Below are positions 51,881 through 61,288 of a stretch of 64,000 nt of DNA, piece by piece. The DNA is from Herpetosiphonaceae bacterium. Lineage in GTDB: Bacteria; Chloroflexota; Chloroflexia; Chloroflexales; Kallotenuaceae. The first letter of the stretch is position 1. Each line of letters starts with the position of its first letter. The stretch covers positions 1 to 64,000 of the forward strand of contig DASUTC010000264.1 of the NCBI GenBank assembly GCA_036374795.1, written 5' to 3'. The position numbers and the translations under genes were made by a program. The notes beneath the pieces were generated by a model. It ran no database searches. It worked only from the letters and a program-made list of their open reading frames with translations, and had not been told where the DNA came from.

Positions 51881-54154
51881 CTACGATCCCGCGCAGTTGA
51901 GCATCAGATCGACCGCCTCCGGCGTAGGTGTCACCACACGCTCGAAGATCCGCACATGTGGATGATCGTACCTGCGCAGCGCGGGATTGACCCAGCTATC
52001 ATCCATGATCCACGGGCCGATGCGCGGCTGTGCGTCGAAGCCAGCGCGCGGCATGAAGCCGAGCCGCCCGCCGAAGAGCGCCTGGTAGTAGCAGGCCGCG
52101 ACCGGATCGGCGGCGATGCGCTGCTCAAGGCCAAGATCGCCGCGATCGACCGCCAGCACCAGATAGTCGGCACGGGCCAGCGCCTCGACGTAGCGCGCGC
52201 GCGCCTGCGGATCAGCCCCAGTCATCGACGCGGGCAGCGCCGTCGTCGTGTAGAGATGAGCAGCGCCAATCGGTAAGCGCTCGGCTACAGAGGCATCGTG
52301 AAGCACCTGCTTGCCTGCGGGCGCATGCGCGATCAGCCAGCGGCTCGCGGCAATGCGCGGATCGGGCACGCGATAGACATTGATCAAGCCGAGCGATGTC
52401 GCCAGCACCAGGCAGAGGCCGGTGCCTGCCAGCAGGCGGACGGTGCGCTGTCCAAAACGATGCGGCAGACGCTCGCCGAACGATTGCAGCAGCCAGGCAG
52501 CCGTCAGACACAGCAGCGGCACAAGCAGAATCAGGCTCTCGACCGGCTCCGGGCTGCGCACGCCGACCGCGAAGTAGACGCCCAGGCTCCACAGCAGCGG
52601 CAGCCAGACGCGATAGCGCCGCTCGTGCAGGCTTTGCACCAGGCCAACGCCCCAGCCGACGACGCTCAACTGCATCAGCAGCGGGCCGAGGCTCCACAGC
52701 AGAACGTTGAAGAGCGCGTGGGCGTAGGCCTCGATCGCCGAAGGTAGCTGCCGACCGATCGCGGCCTTTGCATCGTCCGCAGGCTGCGGCAGCCCCGCCG
52801 ATGCCGCAGCCGGTGTTCCAACCTCGCCAAAGGACCAGAGCAGCAGGCTGCCGCAGACGATCGCCAGCGCCGTCGCCGTGCCGAGCGCTGGCAGGCGGCG
52901 GCGCCGCTGGCGCATCACCAGATGCGCGACGATCGGCGCGATCAACAGGATGCCGCCCTGTGGACAGAGCGCCAGCACCGCGCCCGACCACAGACCACAG
53001 GCGATCGAGTCGCGCAAACGGCCCCAGAGCGCCGCGCTGGTGCTACTCAGCATCAGCAGCGCGACGAGCAGCGTCTCGAATAGGAGCGGCGTTGCAACAT
53101 GGCTTTGCTGCACCAGCACGGGCGCGAACGCGACGTAGGCCACCGCCAGCAGCACCCAGCGCGGTCGCAGCAGTTGGCGGCCCAGGCGATAGACCACCAC
53201 GATCAGCGCGCTGCCAAGCAGCATTGACCAGACGCGGCCCAGCAGCACCAGGCCCCAGGCATCGGCCCAGCCCGCGTTGCCGCTCACGCGCGCCGCCCGC
53301 TGCGCCGTCCACTCGATCATCCGATACAATGGCTCGGACGCGCTGCCCTGGACCAGCGCCTGCTCGTCGGGATGGAACAGGTAGCCGCTGCCCCAGCCAA
53401 GCGCATAGCCGCGCAGCGCAGTGCCGGCCAGGAGCAGCAGCACCAGCGTCGGATGCTGGCGCGCGCTCGGCAGCAGCCCGAGCCCGGCGATCGTCAGCGC
53501 GACGAGCGGCCCGAACAGCAGCAGCGCCGGAAGATCGTCTGAGGGCAGCGCCAGGTAGAGGCTCAGCAGCAGGATGCTCGGCACCAGCGCCCAATCGAAC
53601 GGCAGGCGGCTGGTCAGGATGAGCAGCAGCGCGGGCACGAGTGCCAGCGCCAGCAGATTCGCCAGATCCAGCAGCGGCGGCCATCCGCCACGCCCGACGA
53701 CCACGAGCCGATCGACGGCCAGGCCGCGCTCTGGCTGCCACGCGACAGCCGGTGTGGTTTGCAGGCGCAGCTCGACGCTGCCGCTGGTCGATGGCGGCGT
53801 CAACAGATGGTAGGTCCGCAGCTCAGGAGCAGTTGTTGCCACAGCCGTCACGCGATCGACGCCCAGCACGAGCGGCTGCGATGCGTCTCCGCGCAATGTC
53901 AGCGCCACCTGCTGCGTTCCGCGCCGGTCGGCAAGTGGCAGCCGCAGACGGGCATCGGGCATCGCCCAGCGCACAACCGCAGCGTCGTCGGCCTCTGCCG
54001 CCCAAAATCCGCTCAGGATCGCGCCCTCGGCCGGATCGCCGAGCTCGTGATATGCCGAACGCGCGGGCAGATAGCGCATCAGCAGCACTGCCAGGGCAGC
54101 GCCGAACACCAGGATGGCTGCGACGATCCGCCGCTTGATCAGCCGATGATCCAT
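51881..54154 (-). CDS. GT-C-type membrane glycosyltransferase-like protein
   Basis: A 757-residue multi-spanning protein. After one membrane helix comes a beta-rich extracytoplasmic region (~35-160) and then about ten helices. The loop YLFHPDEQALVQGSASEP has the His-Pro-Asp-Glu acid pair of GT-C (GT39/PMT-like) enzymes, which move sugars from polyprenyl-phosphate carriers outside the membrane. The C-terminal ~150 residues form a soluble domain. The acceptor is unknown. Start chosen at the ATG at 54154 (MDHRLIKRR) with GGAG 7 bases upstream; an in-frame TTG at 54220 and an ATG at 54166 are alternatives. Confidence 0.7.
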   Translation of the reverse strand: MDHRLIKRRIVAAILVFGAALAVLLMRYLPARSAYHELGDPAEGAILSGFWAAEADDAAVVRWAMPDARLRLPLADRRGTQQVALTLRGDASQPLVLGVDRVTAVATTAPELRTYHLLTPPSTSGSVELRLQTTPAVAWQPERGLAVDRLVVVGRGGWPPLLDLANLLALALVPALLLILTSRLPFDWALVPSILLLSLYLALPSDDLPALLLFGPLVALTIAGLGLLPSARQHPTLVLLLLAGTALRGYALGWGSGYLFHPDEQALVQGSASEPLYRMIEWTAQRAARVSGNAGWADAWGLVLLGRVWSMLLGSALIVVVYRLGRQLLRPRWVLLAVAYVAFAPVLVQQSHVATPLLFETLLVALLMLSSTSAALWGRLRDSIACGLWSGAVLALCPQGGILLIAPIVAHLVMRQRRRRLPALGTATALAIVCGSLLLWSFGEVGTPAAASAGLPQPADDAKAAIGRQLPSAIEAYAHALFNVLLWSLGPLLMQLSVVGWGVGLVQSLHERRYRVWLPLLWSLGVYFAVGVRSPEPVESLILLVPLLCLTAAWLLQSFGERLPHRFGQRTVRLLAGTGLCLVLATSLGLINVYRVPDPRIAASRWLIAHAPAGKQVLHDASVAERLPIGAAHLYTTTALPASMTGADPQARARYVEALARADYLVLAVDRGDLGLEQRIAADPVAACYYQALFGGRLGFMPRAGFDAQPRIGPWIMDDSWVNPALRRYDHPHVRIFERVVTPTPEAVDLMLNCAGS

Positions 54155-54385
54155 AGCCTGCTCCATCAAACGATCCGCCTCACGCAGAGCGGCAGATCCA
54201 AGCCTTGCTCTCTTCGCCAATGCCTGCTAACTGTCCACAGCCAGTGGGTAAGCCATCCGTTCGCGCTGTCGCCGAACACACGTAGGAAGCATCTGCCGCG
54301 CTTCATGCAAAACTGATGCCACCTTTGGTAAGATTGAGCCTTCAATATTGAACAAGCTTACTCGGATCGAAGCGATGGTTGCAGC

Positions 54386-55345
54386 ATGACGACAGCACGG
54401 CCCAAGATCGAGCAGATCATCGACGATTCCCAGGCAGGAGCGCGGCTGGACTGGATCGTCGCGGAGCGCGCGGCGCTGACGCTGACGGCGGCGCACGAGC
54501 TGATCGAGCGCGGCGCGGTGTGGATCGACCGGCACCGGGTGCAGCAGCCGGATCTGCTGGTGGAGCGCGGCACGCAGCTTGTGATTCATTTTCCACCCGG
54601 CGGCGTGTACGACACGCTCACGATCACGCCTGAGGACATCGTATGGGAGGATCGCTGGCTGCTGGCGATCAATAAGCGGCCCGGCTGGCACGCGAACTAC
54701 ACGCCCTGGGATGTGTACGGCACGCTGCCGTATGCACTGGCGGCGTTTGTGAGCGCCCGCGATGAGCAGAGCGTGCCGCTGCATCTGGCGCACCAGCTTG
54801 ACCGCGACACGTCGGGCGTGCTGCTGGTGAGCAAAGATCCGGCGATCAACCCGGCCTTACAGCAGCTTTTTCTGACCGGCGGCATGCACAAAACCTACCT
54901 GGCGCTGGCTACCGGCAGGATCGATGCGCAGACGTTCGAGGCCAGCACCGGCCACGGACGCGGCAAGAGCGGCCTGTTTCGCGTCTACCCGCTCGCCGAT
55001 GTCGGGCTGAAGCTGCCGTACGGCTCGCAGCGCGTGCGCCTGATGCACACCCGCTTTGAGGTCATCGCCCGCGCCGATGCGGCCACGCTGGTGCGCGCGC
55101 TGCCGATCACCGGGCGAACGCATCAGATTCGGCTCCACCTGGCCCACCTGGGCTATCCGATCGTCGGCGATACGCGCTACGGCGGCGCGACGACCATCGA
55201 GGATCTCGCGATCCCGCACCATCTGCTGCACGCCGCGCAGCTTGGCTTTTGCCATCCCGTCACCAGAGCGCCGATCGAGCTGCGCGCGCCGCTGCCGCCC
55301 GCCTGGACCGCCGCGCTGGCACGGCTGGGCGTGCCAGCGCCTTAG
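54386..55345 (+). CDS. RluA-family RNA pseudouridine synthase
   Basis: A 319-residue enzyme that turns uridine into pseudouridine in rRNA or tRNA. The N-terminal S4-like domain is GARLDWIVAERAALTLTAAH ELIERGAVWID. The catalytic motif is HQLDRDTSGVLL, with the active-site Asp near residue 136. Then GMHKTYLALATG and GRTHQIRLHLAHLGYPIVGD, the RluA signature. Which RNA position it modifies cannot be told. No Shine-Dalgarno is obvious before the ATG at 54386. Confidence 0.92.
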   Translation: MTTARPKIEQIIDDSQAGARLDWIVAERAALTLTAAHELIERGAVWIDRHRVQQPDLLVERGTQLVIHFPPGGVYDTLTITPEDIVWEDRWLLAINKRPGWHANYTPWDVYGTLPYALAAFVSARDEQSVPLHLAHQLDRDTSGVLLVSKDPAINPALQQLFLTGGMHKTYLALATGRIDAQTFEASTGHGRGKSGLFRVYPLADVGLKLPYGSQRVRLMHTRFEVIARADAATLVRALPITGRTHQIRLHLAHLGYPIVGDTRYGGATTIEDLAIPHHLLHAAQLGFCHPVTRAPIELRAPLPPAWTAALARLGVPAP

Positions 55346-55397
55346 CCGAAAACACCGGCCTGCCATCCGACAAGCCGGTGCTCGTGAGACGAAACGG

Positions 55398-56732
55398 TTA
55401 GCCGATGCGGAAGTCGACTTCCAGCCGTCCGAACTGAACGCGCGCGCCGTCGTGGAGCGGCGTCGGCGTATCGGGCGCGATCCGGTTGCCGTCCACGCGG
55501 GTGTAGTTCGTGCTGTCCAGGTCCGTCAATAGCCACTGCCCGTTCTGCTCGCGCAGGAGCGCATGGCGGCGGCTGACACCGCCAGCCTCGCCGCCGTGAG
55601 GCGTTAGATCCACATCGGGATGAATCCCGCTGATGGGATCGTCGCGTCCGATCACGATCTCCTTGCCGGTAGTCGGCAGGCTAAGCACGCCGCCATCGCG
55701 GGTGACGAAGCGCGGGCCGCTCGCCTGAGGCTGTGCGGCGCTCGGCGGTAGCTGGTTGGTGCCGCCCATGGCCGGGGCAACCGGCTGACTCGGCGCTGGC
55801 TGGCTCGGCGCCGCAGCCTGAGCGGATACCGGCGCGGGCGCTTCCGGTTGCTGCGGCTGTGCTACGGGCTGCTCGGCGGGCTGCTCGACGGGCGCGGCAG
55901 CCTGAAGCTGTGGCGCTTCCGGCGCGACAGGAACGACAGGCGCGCTGCCGGTCAGCGCTTGCAGATCGGACTCGGCCTGGGCCAGGATTTTGCGCGCCTC
56001 TTCCAGCCCTTGCAGGATCGCCGGGGGCGTCGCCGCCCCAAAGTTCGCCTGCATCTGCTCAAGCTGCCCGATCAACTGGCGCTGCGTCCGAATCACCTCT
56101 TCCAGGCGCTGGCGCTCGGCGCTGGCATCCGGCGCTGCGGGAGCGACAGGCGCTTCCGGCGCGGCGGGCACTGCGGCGGCATCGGCGGTTGTGCCAGCCT
56201 CCGGCGCTGCTGCCTCGACCGGCGCGGGCAGCACGATTGCCTCTGCGGGAGCGGCGGCGAGATCGGGCGCTTCGGGCGCTGTAAGCTCCGGCTGATCGAC
56301 AGGAGCGTCGGACGGCCCGCCCTCGGCTGCGGCTGGCGCGTCGCCTTCCGTGATCTTCGCGCCGCAGTTATCGCAAAAGCGATTCTCGGCATCGTTCTCG
56401 GTGCCACACTGCGGGCACGCGATCGTCGCGGCGCTGGCGGTCGCGCCGGATGTACTCGCCGCTTCGACCGGCGCGCTGGTGGCCGCAGTTTCTTCTGTAG
56501 CAGCAGGCAGCGGCGGCGGTAGAGCCGCGCCACAATTATCGCAGAACGCCGTGCCCGGAACATTCTCCTGCCCGCAGATGGGACAAGTGCTGCTGGTCGC
56601 GCCGGAAGACGGGGCGGCCTGCGCTGCCGAGGGCGCGGCGCTCGCCTGCGATTCTTGCAGCGGCTCGCCGCACTGCTCACAGAAGCGATTTCCCTCATCG
56701 TTGACATGGCCGTTCGGACAGATAAGGGCCAT
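55398..56732 (-). CDS. Triple zinc-ribbon and FHA-domain protein
   Basis: A 444-residue cytoplasmic adaptor. Three double-CxxC zinc ribbons (ICPNGH..FCEQCG, TCPICG..FCDNCG, ACPQCG..FCDNCG) lie in the first 130 residues. Ala/Pro-rich linkers flank a coiled coil (~205-270). A C-terminal FHA domain (~350-444) carries IVIGRDD, GGVSRRHALL and LDSTNYTRVDG, the residues that grip phosphothreonine. The adjacent PP2C phosphatase makes a Ser/Thr-phosphorylation pathway likely; no kinase gene is in the window. GGAGG lies 5 bases before the ATG. Confidence 0.9.
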   Translation of the reverse strand: MALICPNGHVNDEGNRFCEQCGEPLQESQASAAPSAAQAAPSSGATSSTCPICGQENVPGTAFCDNCGAALPPPLPAATEETAATSAPVEAASTSGATASAATIACPQCGTENDAENRFCDNCGAKITEGDAPAAAEGGPSDAPVDQPELTAPEAPDLAAAPAEAIVLPAPVEAAAPEAGTTADAAAVPAAPEAPVAPAAPDASAERQRLEEVIRTQRQLIGQLEQMQANFGAATPPAILQGLEEARKILAQAESDLQALTGSAPVVPVAPEAPQLQAAAPVEQPAEQPVAQPQQPEAPAPVSAQAAAPSQPAPSQPVAPAMGGTNQLPPSAAQPQASGPRFVTRDGGVLSLPTTGKEIVIGRDDPISGIHPDVDLTPHGGEAGGVSRRHALLREQNGQWLLTDLDSTNYTRVDGNRIAPDTPTPLHDGARVQFGRLEVDFRIG

Positions 56733-56969
56733 TTGATCCTCCTTAAGGCTCCACTGAATGCCGCATTGTATTGCTATAAACTATGCGCATAATAGCATAG
56801 CGCGTCAATCGACCACGCACTATGACGCAAGAATCGGGCACCGGGTTGCGCAGACGGAGGAGCGGCGGCAGAGCCAACTCGCGCGAGGTGCCAGCGCTGC
56901 CAATCGCATAGGCACATGGAGCGGGATGGGCTGGACGAAGATGCACATGAGGAAGTTGGAGCGGATGCG

Positions 56970-57806
56970 CTAGACCTCAAGCCTGGTCGGCGGCTGTGTG
57001 GAGACGAGCGGCTGATGACGATCGGCGGCGATGATCACCACCGTAACATTGTCGCGACCGCCGCGCTGGTTTGCCAGCTCGACCAGGCGATCGCATGCCG
57101 CCTGCGGCGTGGGCGCGTCCGAGATCGTGCGGGCCACCTCGTAATCGGCGACATGCAGCGGCAGGCCATCCGAGCAGAGCACCAGACGCTCGCCCGTGCG
57201 CAGGTTACGCGCCGTCAGCTCAGGCTCGATCTGCGGCTCCTGTCCCAGGGTGCGGGCAAGCTGGTGCCGCTGTGGATGCGTCGTCGCATCGGCGTGTGAG
57301 ATCGCGCCCCGCCCGATCAGCTCGGCCACAACTGTATGATCGGCGGTAAGCTGGATAATATGCGGCTTGCGCGCAGCGGGACGGACCATATACGCGCGGC
57401 AATCGCCGATATGCGCGATGCGCACCCGCCGCTCGTACAGCGCGCTGAGCAGTAAGGTCGTACCCATGCCGTTGAACTGCCGCCGCGTGTGCGAGCGCGC
57501 GTGGACCGCGTTGTTTGCGGTATGCAGCGCGTGGCAGAGCGCCTCTTGCCACTGGCCCTCGGAGCTGGGGACGATCTCTTGCAGCCGCGCCGCCAGCGTT
57601 TGCACCGCAGTGCCCACCGCCAGATGGCTGGCCTCGGCTCCGGCCTGAGCGCCCCCCATCCCGTCGGCGACGGCGGCGATCACGACCCGCCGCTTGTTGG
57701 GCAGCGTCATCTCGTGAACGACGCTGGTATCTTCGTTGAACCGGCGCTGCATGCCGATGTCACTGCGCTGTGCGTAGCTGATGGACAGGGGTATATGTTG
57801 AGCCAT
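56970..57806 (-). CDS. PP2C-type serine/threonine phosphatase
   Basis: A 278-residue Mn/Mg-dependent protein phosphatase. Motifs in order: RSDIGMQRRFNEDTSVV, the metal-site VAAVADGMGGAQAGAEAS, NGMGTTLLLSAL, RIAHIGDCRAYMV, LVLCSDGLPLHV, and GGRDNVTVVII. It probably reverses kinase signals read by the FHA protein encoded next downstream (238 bases). TGC-TATAAT at about 57857-57849 on the minus strand is a probable extended -10. The Shine-Dalgarno is weak (GAAG). Confidence 0.92.
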   Translation of the reverse strand: MAQHIPLSISYAQRSDIGMQRRFNEDTSVVHEMTLPNKRRVVIAAVADGMGGAQAGAEASHLAVGTAVQTLAARLQEIVPSSEGQWQEALCHALHTANNAVHARSHTRRQFNGMGTTLLLSALYERRVRIAHIGDCRAYMVRPAARKPHIIQLTADHTVVAELIGRGAISHADATTHPQRHQLARTLGQEPQIEPELTARNLRTGERLVLCSDGLPLHVADYEVARTISDAPTPQAACDRLVELANQRGGRDNVTVVIIAADRHQPLVSTQPPTRLEV

Positions 57807-58024
57807 AACACTTCAAACGTAGCTATGTCTTATGTCGACGGTAGCTGATTATAGCACCTGCAATTTCTGTTCCGGCTCAGAAACGAATGATGTGTAACTG
57901 ACGGAACCACACGCCTTATCTTATGCCATCTTGACACTTTTTTGACATCATCCGCAGGGCCGCGCGGCGGCAGCGCCGGATCGAACGGTGGTACTATACC
58001 AGACCTGAGCGGAAGGATAGAGCG

Positions 58025-58387
58025 GTGTCAAGCAAGCGAGCAATGCGGCAGTTCGACGAAACACCCCGGCCCGGCGGGCTCTACGAGCGGATCTATGCCT
58101 GCGTCGGGCAGGTGCCGCCCGGCTCCGTCACAACCTACGGCACCGTTGGCCGGATCGTCGGGTGTCAGGCGCGGGTGGTCGGCTATGCGCTGCATGTTTT
58201 GAGTTCGGCGGAGCGGCCCGATGTGCCCTGGCAGCGGGTGATCAACGCGCGCGGCGGCATCTCGACACATGGCAACGAGCAGCGGCGCTTGCTCGAATTG
58301 GAGGGCGTTGCCTTCGACGCCGATGGATGCGTCGATCTGGAGCGCTTTGGCTGGCACTTCGCGCCGGACGATCTGAGCGAGGCGTAA
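58025..58387 (+). CDS. Alkyltransferase-like (ATL) DNA-binding protein
   Basis: A 120-residue relative of O6-alkylguanine-DNA alkyltransferase: YERIYACVGQVPPGSVTTYG TVGRIVG, VVGYALHVL, and VPWQRVINARGGIS. In true MGMT the reactive centre is PCHRV; here it is PWQRV (Trp69 in place of Cys). It can therefore flip and mark alkylated bases but not repair them, as ATL proteins do to recruit nucleotide-excision repair (known for the family). GTG start at 58025, with GGAAGGAT upstream. Confidence 0.9.
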   Translation: MSSKRAMRQFDETPRPGGLYERIYACVGQVPPGSVTTYGTVGRIVGCQARVVGYALHVLSSAERPDVPWQRVINARGGISTHGNEQRRLLELEGVAFDADGCVDLERFGWHFAPDDLSEA

Positions 58388-58417
58388 GGGAACGGACGCG
58401 ATCGAGCGTGCGCGGCG

Positions 58418-59872
58418 CTACCAGCCAAGCATCTGCTCGGCGCGTCTGCGCCACTCGCTGGCAGGCGCGAGGTCGGCGGCGGCGATCAGATGCGCGCGAC
58501 CGGCATCCTTTTCGCGATTCTCCCAGAGGGCAGCGCCCCGAAAGAAGTGCAGCGCGGGATCGTTCGGCGCGAGCGCAAGGCCGCGCTGTGCGGCCTCGGC
58601 AGCCTGCGGATACGAGCGGCAGTGGTAGAGCGTGCTCGCCAGGAGTTGCCAGGCGTAGGGCTCGTTGGCCGCGATCGTCGTCGCCTGACGCGCGGCAGTG
58701 ACACCGGCATCGCACACGTTGTAGGTCAGGCTGAGATGCTGCTCCGCCAGAGCCAGCGCGTAGCGTCCGCGCACATCGGGACGGGCAATATCGCGGGCAC
58801 GGCGGCGCTCGGCAACTGCTCGCGCATACTCGCGGCGGGCAACGAGCAGATCGGAGCGCACCAGCACAATCGCGGGATCGAGGGGGTTGCGCGCCTCGGC
58901 GGCATCCAGCGCGGCAGCGGCGGCGTCCAGCTCACCGGCATCGATCGCCACCGTCGCGAAAAGCGTCGCGATCGACGGCTCCTGCGGATAGCGCGCCACC
59001 AGCTCGCGCAGATGGCTGGTCGCGGCGGAGGTCTGGCCCAATTGCCAGCGGGCATAGGCGGCGTGCGCCTCGGCAAGCGGACGAGCGGGCGAGTCGAGCG
59101 GCACCTGCTCGAAAGCCGCCAGCGCGAGACGCGGCAGGTCCAGATCCAAAAGCTGCTGGCCGAGCAACTGAGCATGCTGCTCGCGCGGCAGAGCGAGGAT
59201 CGCGCCAAGCTGCCGCGACTGTCGCACCATCTCCGCCGATGAGAGCGGCAGCAGCGGGCGCGATTCCGGGCGCGGCTCAGGCAGAGCGGCGGGAATTGCC
59301 TCCAGGTGATGGAGCGACTCGGCTGGCTGATCCAGCGCCAGCGCCAGCGCCAGACGCAGCCGCACCAGGCTTAGCCACGGCTCGTCGAGCGGAGCGGCAA
59401 GCGCGGGCGCGTAGCGCTCGATCGCGGTGGAGCGCTCTCCGGCGTGGAGCGCGTGCTCGGCGTGCAGCACCGTGGTGAGCGCCTGGTACGGCGAGCGCGG
59501 ATCGACGGAGGACCACTCGGCCTGGGCGCGCGCCAGATCGTCGCGGAGCGCGGCGCACTGACCGGCGATCAGATGCGCCTGGGCGGCCTCGTCGCGGCGG
59601 ATTGGCTTGCGCAGCGCGGCGGCAACCTGCACCTGGGCGTGGGGACAGTCGCCACGCAGCAACAAGATCGAGGCAAGGCGCACCTCGACCAGCGCGGGGG
59701 CGGACTCGGACGCCTGGATCGTCTGGTAGCGGCGCAGGGCCTCGGCGCTCCGTCCGGCGTGCCAGAGGCGCTCAACGGCGCGCAGCTCGGTCTGCTGCGG
59801 TTCGGGACGCAGCACCACGAAGCTCACGGCGGCGATCAGCAGCAGCGCGGGCACGTGCAGTAGTCTTAGCAT
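58418..59872 (-). CDS. Membrane-anchored TPR protein
   Basis: A 484-residue protein. One N-terminal helix (LLHVPALLLIAAVSFVVL) may anchor it in the membrane with the rest outside. The remainder is a helical repeat of TPR type; clear units include HAAYARWQLGQTSAATSHLRE, DAGELDAAAAALDAAEARNP and YAWQLLASTLYHCRSYPQAA, followed by NDPALHFFRGAALWENREKD. Such solenoids bind other proteins; partner unknown. The gene is very GC-rich, so all frames are open over long stretches. Shine-Dalgarno is weak. Confidence 0.78.
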   Translation of the reverse strand: MLRLLHVPALLLIAAVSFVVLRPEPQQTELRAVERLWHAGRSAEALRRYQTIQASESAPALVEVRLASILLLRGDCPHAQVQVAAALRKPIRRDEAAQAHLIAGQCAALRDDLARAQAEWSSVDPRSPYQALTTVLHAEHALHAGERSTAIERYAPALAAPLDEPWLSLVRLRLALALALDQPAESLHHLEAIPAALPEPRPESRPLLPLSSAEMVRQSRQLGAILALPREQHAQLLGQQLLDLDLPRLALAAFEQVPLDSPARPLAEAHAAYARWQLGQTSAATSHLRELVARYPQEPSIATLFATVAIDAGELDAAAAALDAAEARNPLDPAIVLVRSDLLVARREYARAVAERRRARDIARPDVRGRYALALAEQHLSLTYNVCDAGVTAARQATTIAANEPYAWQLLASTLYHCRSYPQAAEAAQRGLALAPNDPALHFFRGAALWENREKDAGRAHLIAAADLAPASEWRRRAEQMLGW

Positions 59873-59983
59873 AGCGGCAGATCGCTCTCTGGATCACACA
59901 ACATACACGGCACTGTACCGGCTTTGTGCGCAGCCAGAAAGCCGCCGATTGCCCACCCAATCCTGATGTTGAGCAGCCATCTG

Positions 59984-60595
59984 TCAGCGATCGGGTAGTC
60001 CTGCGGCGGGCGGCAGCGCCTCGATCAGCCGGATCAGTCCAGAGATATGGCGCTCATGGCGCATCAGCCGCCAGCCATGCTGTGTGAGCAGCGCGGGAGT
60101 GTCGCGATTGGGATGGCAGCCGCCCGCGATCGTCGACCAGAGCGGCGTGATCGCGTTCAGCAGCGCGTCGGGCAGCGGGCGGTTAGTGCGGGTATGCTCA
60201 AGCTGCACCAGATGACCGCCGGGCCGCAGCACCCGCGCAACTTCGCGCAATGCCAGGGCCGGATCGGGGATCGAGCAAAAGACCAGCGCCGAGGTCACAT
60301 AGTCGAAGCTGGCGTCGGGAAACGGGAGCCGCTGCGCATCGCCAAGCAGCACCCGCGCATCGCGGCTGCGGGCGCGCACATGAGCCCGCCGCGCCAGCGG
60401 CAGCTCGACATCGATGCCGGTCACGCGCGCCGCAGGATCGTACGCCCGCAGATTCAGCCCGGTCCCGACGCCCAGCTCCAGTATGTCGCCCGTGAGCGCG
60501 CCGAACAACTGCCGCCGCCAGTGGCCCAGCAAGCCTTGCTCGAACGGCTCGACGATTCGATCGTAGAGTGCCGGATGTTGCTCAACGCCACGCAT
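59984..60595 (-). CDS. SAM-dependent class I methyltransferase
   Basis: A 203-residue enzyme of the UbiE/Methyltransf_11 kind. Motif I is ILELGVGTGLNLRAY (SAM site), the acidic residue is in VTGIDVELPL, then LLGDAQRLPFPDASFDYVTS and LREVARVLRPGGHLVQLEH. The acceptor is unknown; small lipids or quinones are typical. GGAGGAG lies 5 bases before the ATG. Confidence 0.88.
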   Translation of the reverse strand: MRGVEQHPALYDRIVEPFEQGLLGHWRRQLFGALTGDILELGVGTGLNLRAYDPAARVTGIDVELPLARRAHVRARSRDARVLLGDAQRLPFPDASFDYVTSALVFCSIPDPALALREVARVLRPGGHLVQLEHTRTNRPLPDALLNAITPLWSTIAGGCHPNRDTPALLTQHGWRLMRHERHISGLIRLIEALPPAAGLPDR

Positions 60596-60613
60596 GCCGC
60601 TCCTCCGTTTTCG

Positions 60614-60741
60614 ATTTCCAAGTTCCAGGTTCAGCTCCTCACTCCCAGCTCTTTCCCCGAACCTCGACAGGCTTCTGCCTCAGTTGCGATAGGAGCGGGG
60701 GAGGAACCGTTGGGGGACACCCCCAACCTGACGGCACGTTA
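60614..60741 (-). repeat. Heptamer units plus G/C-hairpin repeat, copy 2
   Basis: The minus strand reads from the ACT-gene stop codon: TAACGTGCCGTCAGGTTGGG and on, with the perfect hairpin GTTGGGGG-TGT-CCCCCAAC (arms at 60710-60728). Then come GAACCTG and GAACTTGG-type heptamers at 60614-60632. Same order (hairpin element, then heptamers) as at 32566-32763. Confidence 0.6.
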
Positions 60742-61128
60742 CCCCTGCACCGTATGGCCTGCCATCACTAGCACCGCAATCGCGCGCTCCGTGGCCGCCG
60801 CTTTGACCAGCAGATAATCGGTGTCGAACGTGGATACCGCGAAGATGCTGATACCCGCCTGGGCCAGCGGCAGCACCAGCGCGGCCAGAACGCCGGTCAG
60901 GGCGAAGTCCAGCGGCCCTGCCACTTTGAGGCAGCGCCAATCGCGCTCGCATGTCGTGCCGTCCGGCACAACCTCCTGCGCACAGACGATCGATAGCTCG
61001 TCGGGCGTGCGCGTGATCGAGAAGAAGTGCGATTGCAGCGCCCAATCCGGCAGCGGCGCATCGTGTGCCAGGCGGCAGACGGCCAGTGTGTGGTTGTGCA
61101 GTGTGAGTGTCAGCTTTGGTGCATTCAT
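60739..61128 (-). CDS. ACT-like amino-acid-binding regulatory protein
   Basis: A 129-residue protein resembling stand-alone ACT_7/CASTOR-like proteins: two ferredoxin-like halves with SHFFSITRTPDELSIVCAQE and VAGPLDFALTGVLAALVLPL, the latter followed by AQAGISIFAVSTFDTDYLLV. These sense small ligands such as amino acids. Its target enzyme is not obvious here. The start is at the ATG at 61128, with AGGAT about 10 bases upstream. The stop codon is the first base triplet of a dispersed repeat. Confidence 0.8.
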   Translation of the reverse strand: MNAPKLTLTLHNHTLAVCRLAHDAPLPDWALQSHFFSITRTPDELSIVCAQEVVPDGTTCERDWRCLKVAGPLDFALTGVLAALVLPLAQAGISIFAVSTFDTDYLLVKAAATERAIAVLVMAGHTVQG

Positions 61129-61192
61129 ACGCTCATCCTGATGCAGAGTCTAACAACTATCTTCGGAAAGCAGCACATCAGAATTCCGCATC

Positions 61193-61288
61193 AGAAAGGG
61201 GATGTTTGGGGACGCCCCCGCTGGGATACCATGCCAGGTGCCCTCGTGGCATGGTATCCGGTATGGCATACAGCCTGACGGTACGCTA
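61193..61288 (-). repeat. G/C-hairpin dispersed repeat, copy 3
   Basis: The minus strand reads from the nucleotidyltransferase stop codon TAGCGTACCGTCAGGCTG, then a perfect 13-bp hairpin (GGATACCATGCCA 61224-61236 with TGGCATGGTATCC 61247-61259), then GCGGGGGCGTCCCC. Its first 15 bases match those of copy 2 except two. Confidence 0.6.

Noticed and set aside
54227-54793. 188-codon minus-strand frame over the RluA start
   Set aside because: Antisense to a clear pseudouridine synthase and without signals of its own.
57931-57950. Two TTGACA boxes 12 bases apart as a promoter for the ATL gene
   Set aside because: No -10 hexamer lies at a workable distance from either; the real promoter is more likely near TATACC at about 57995.
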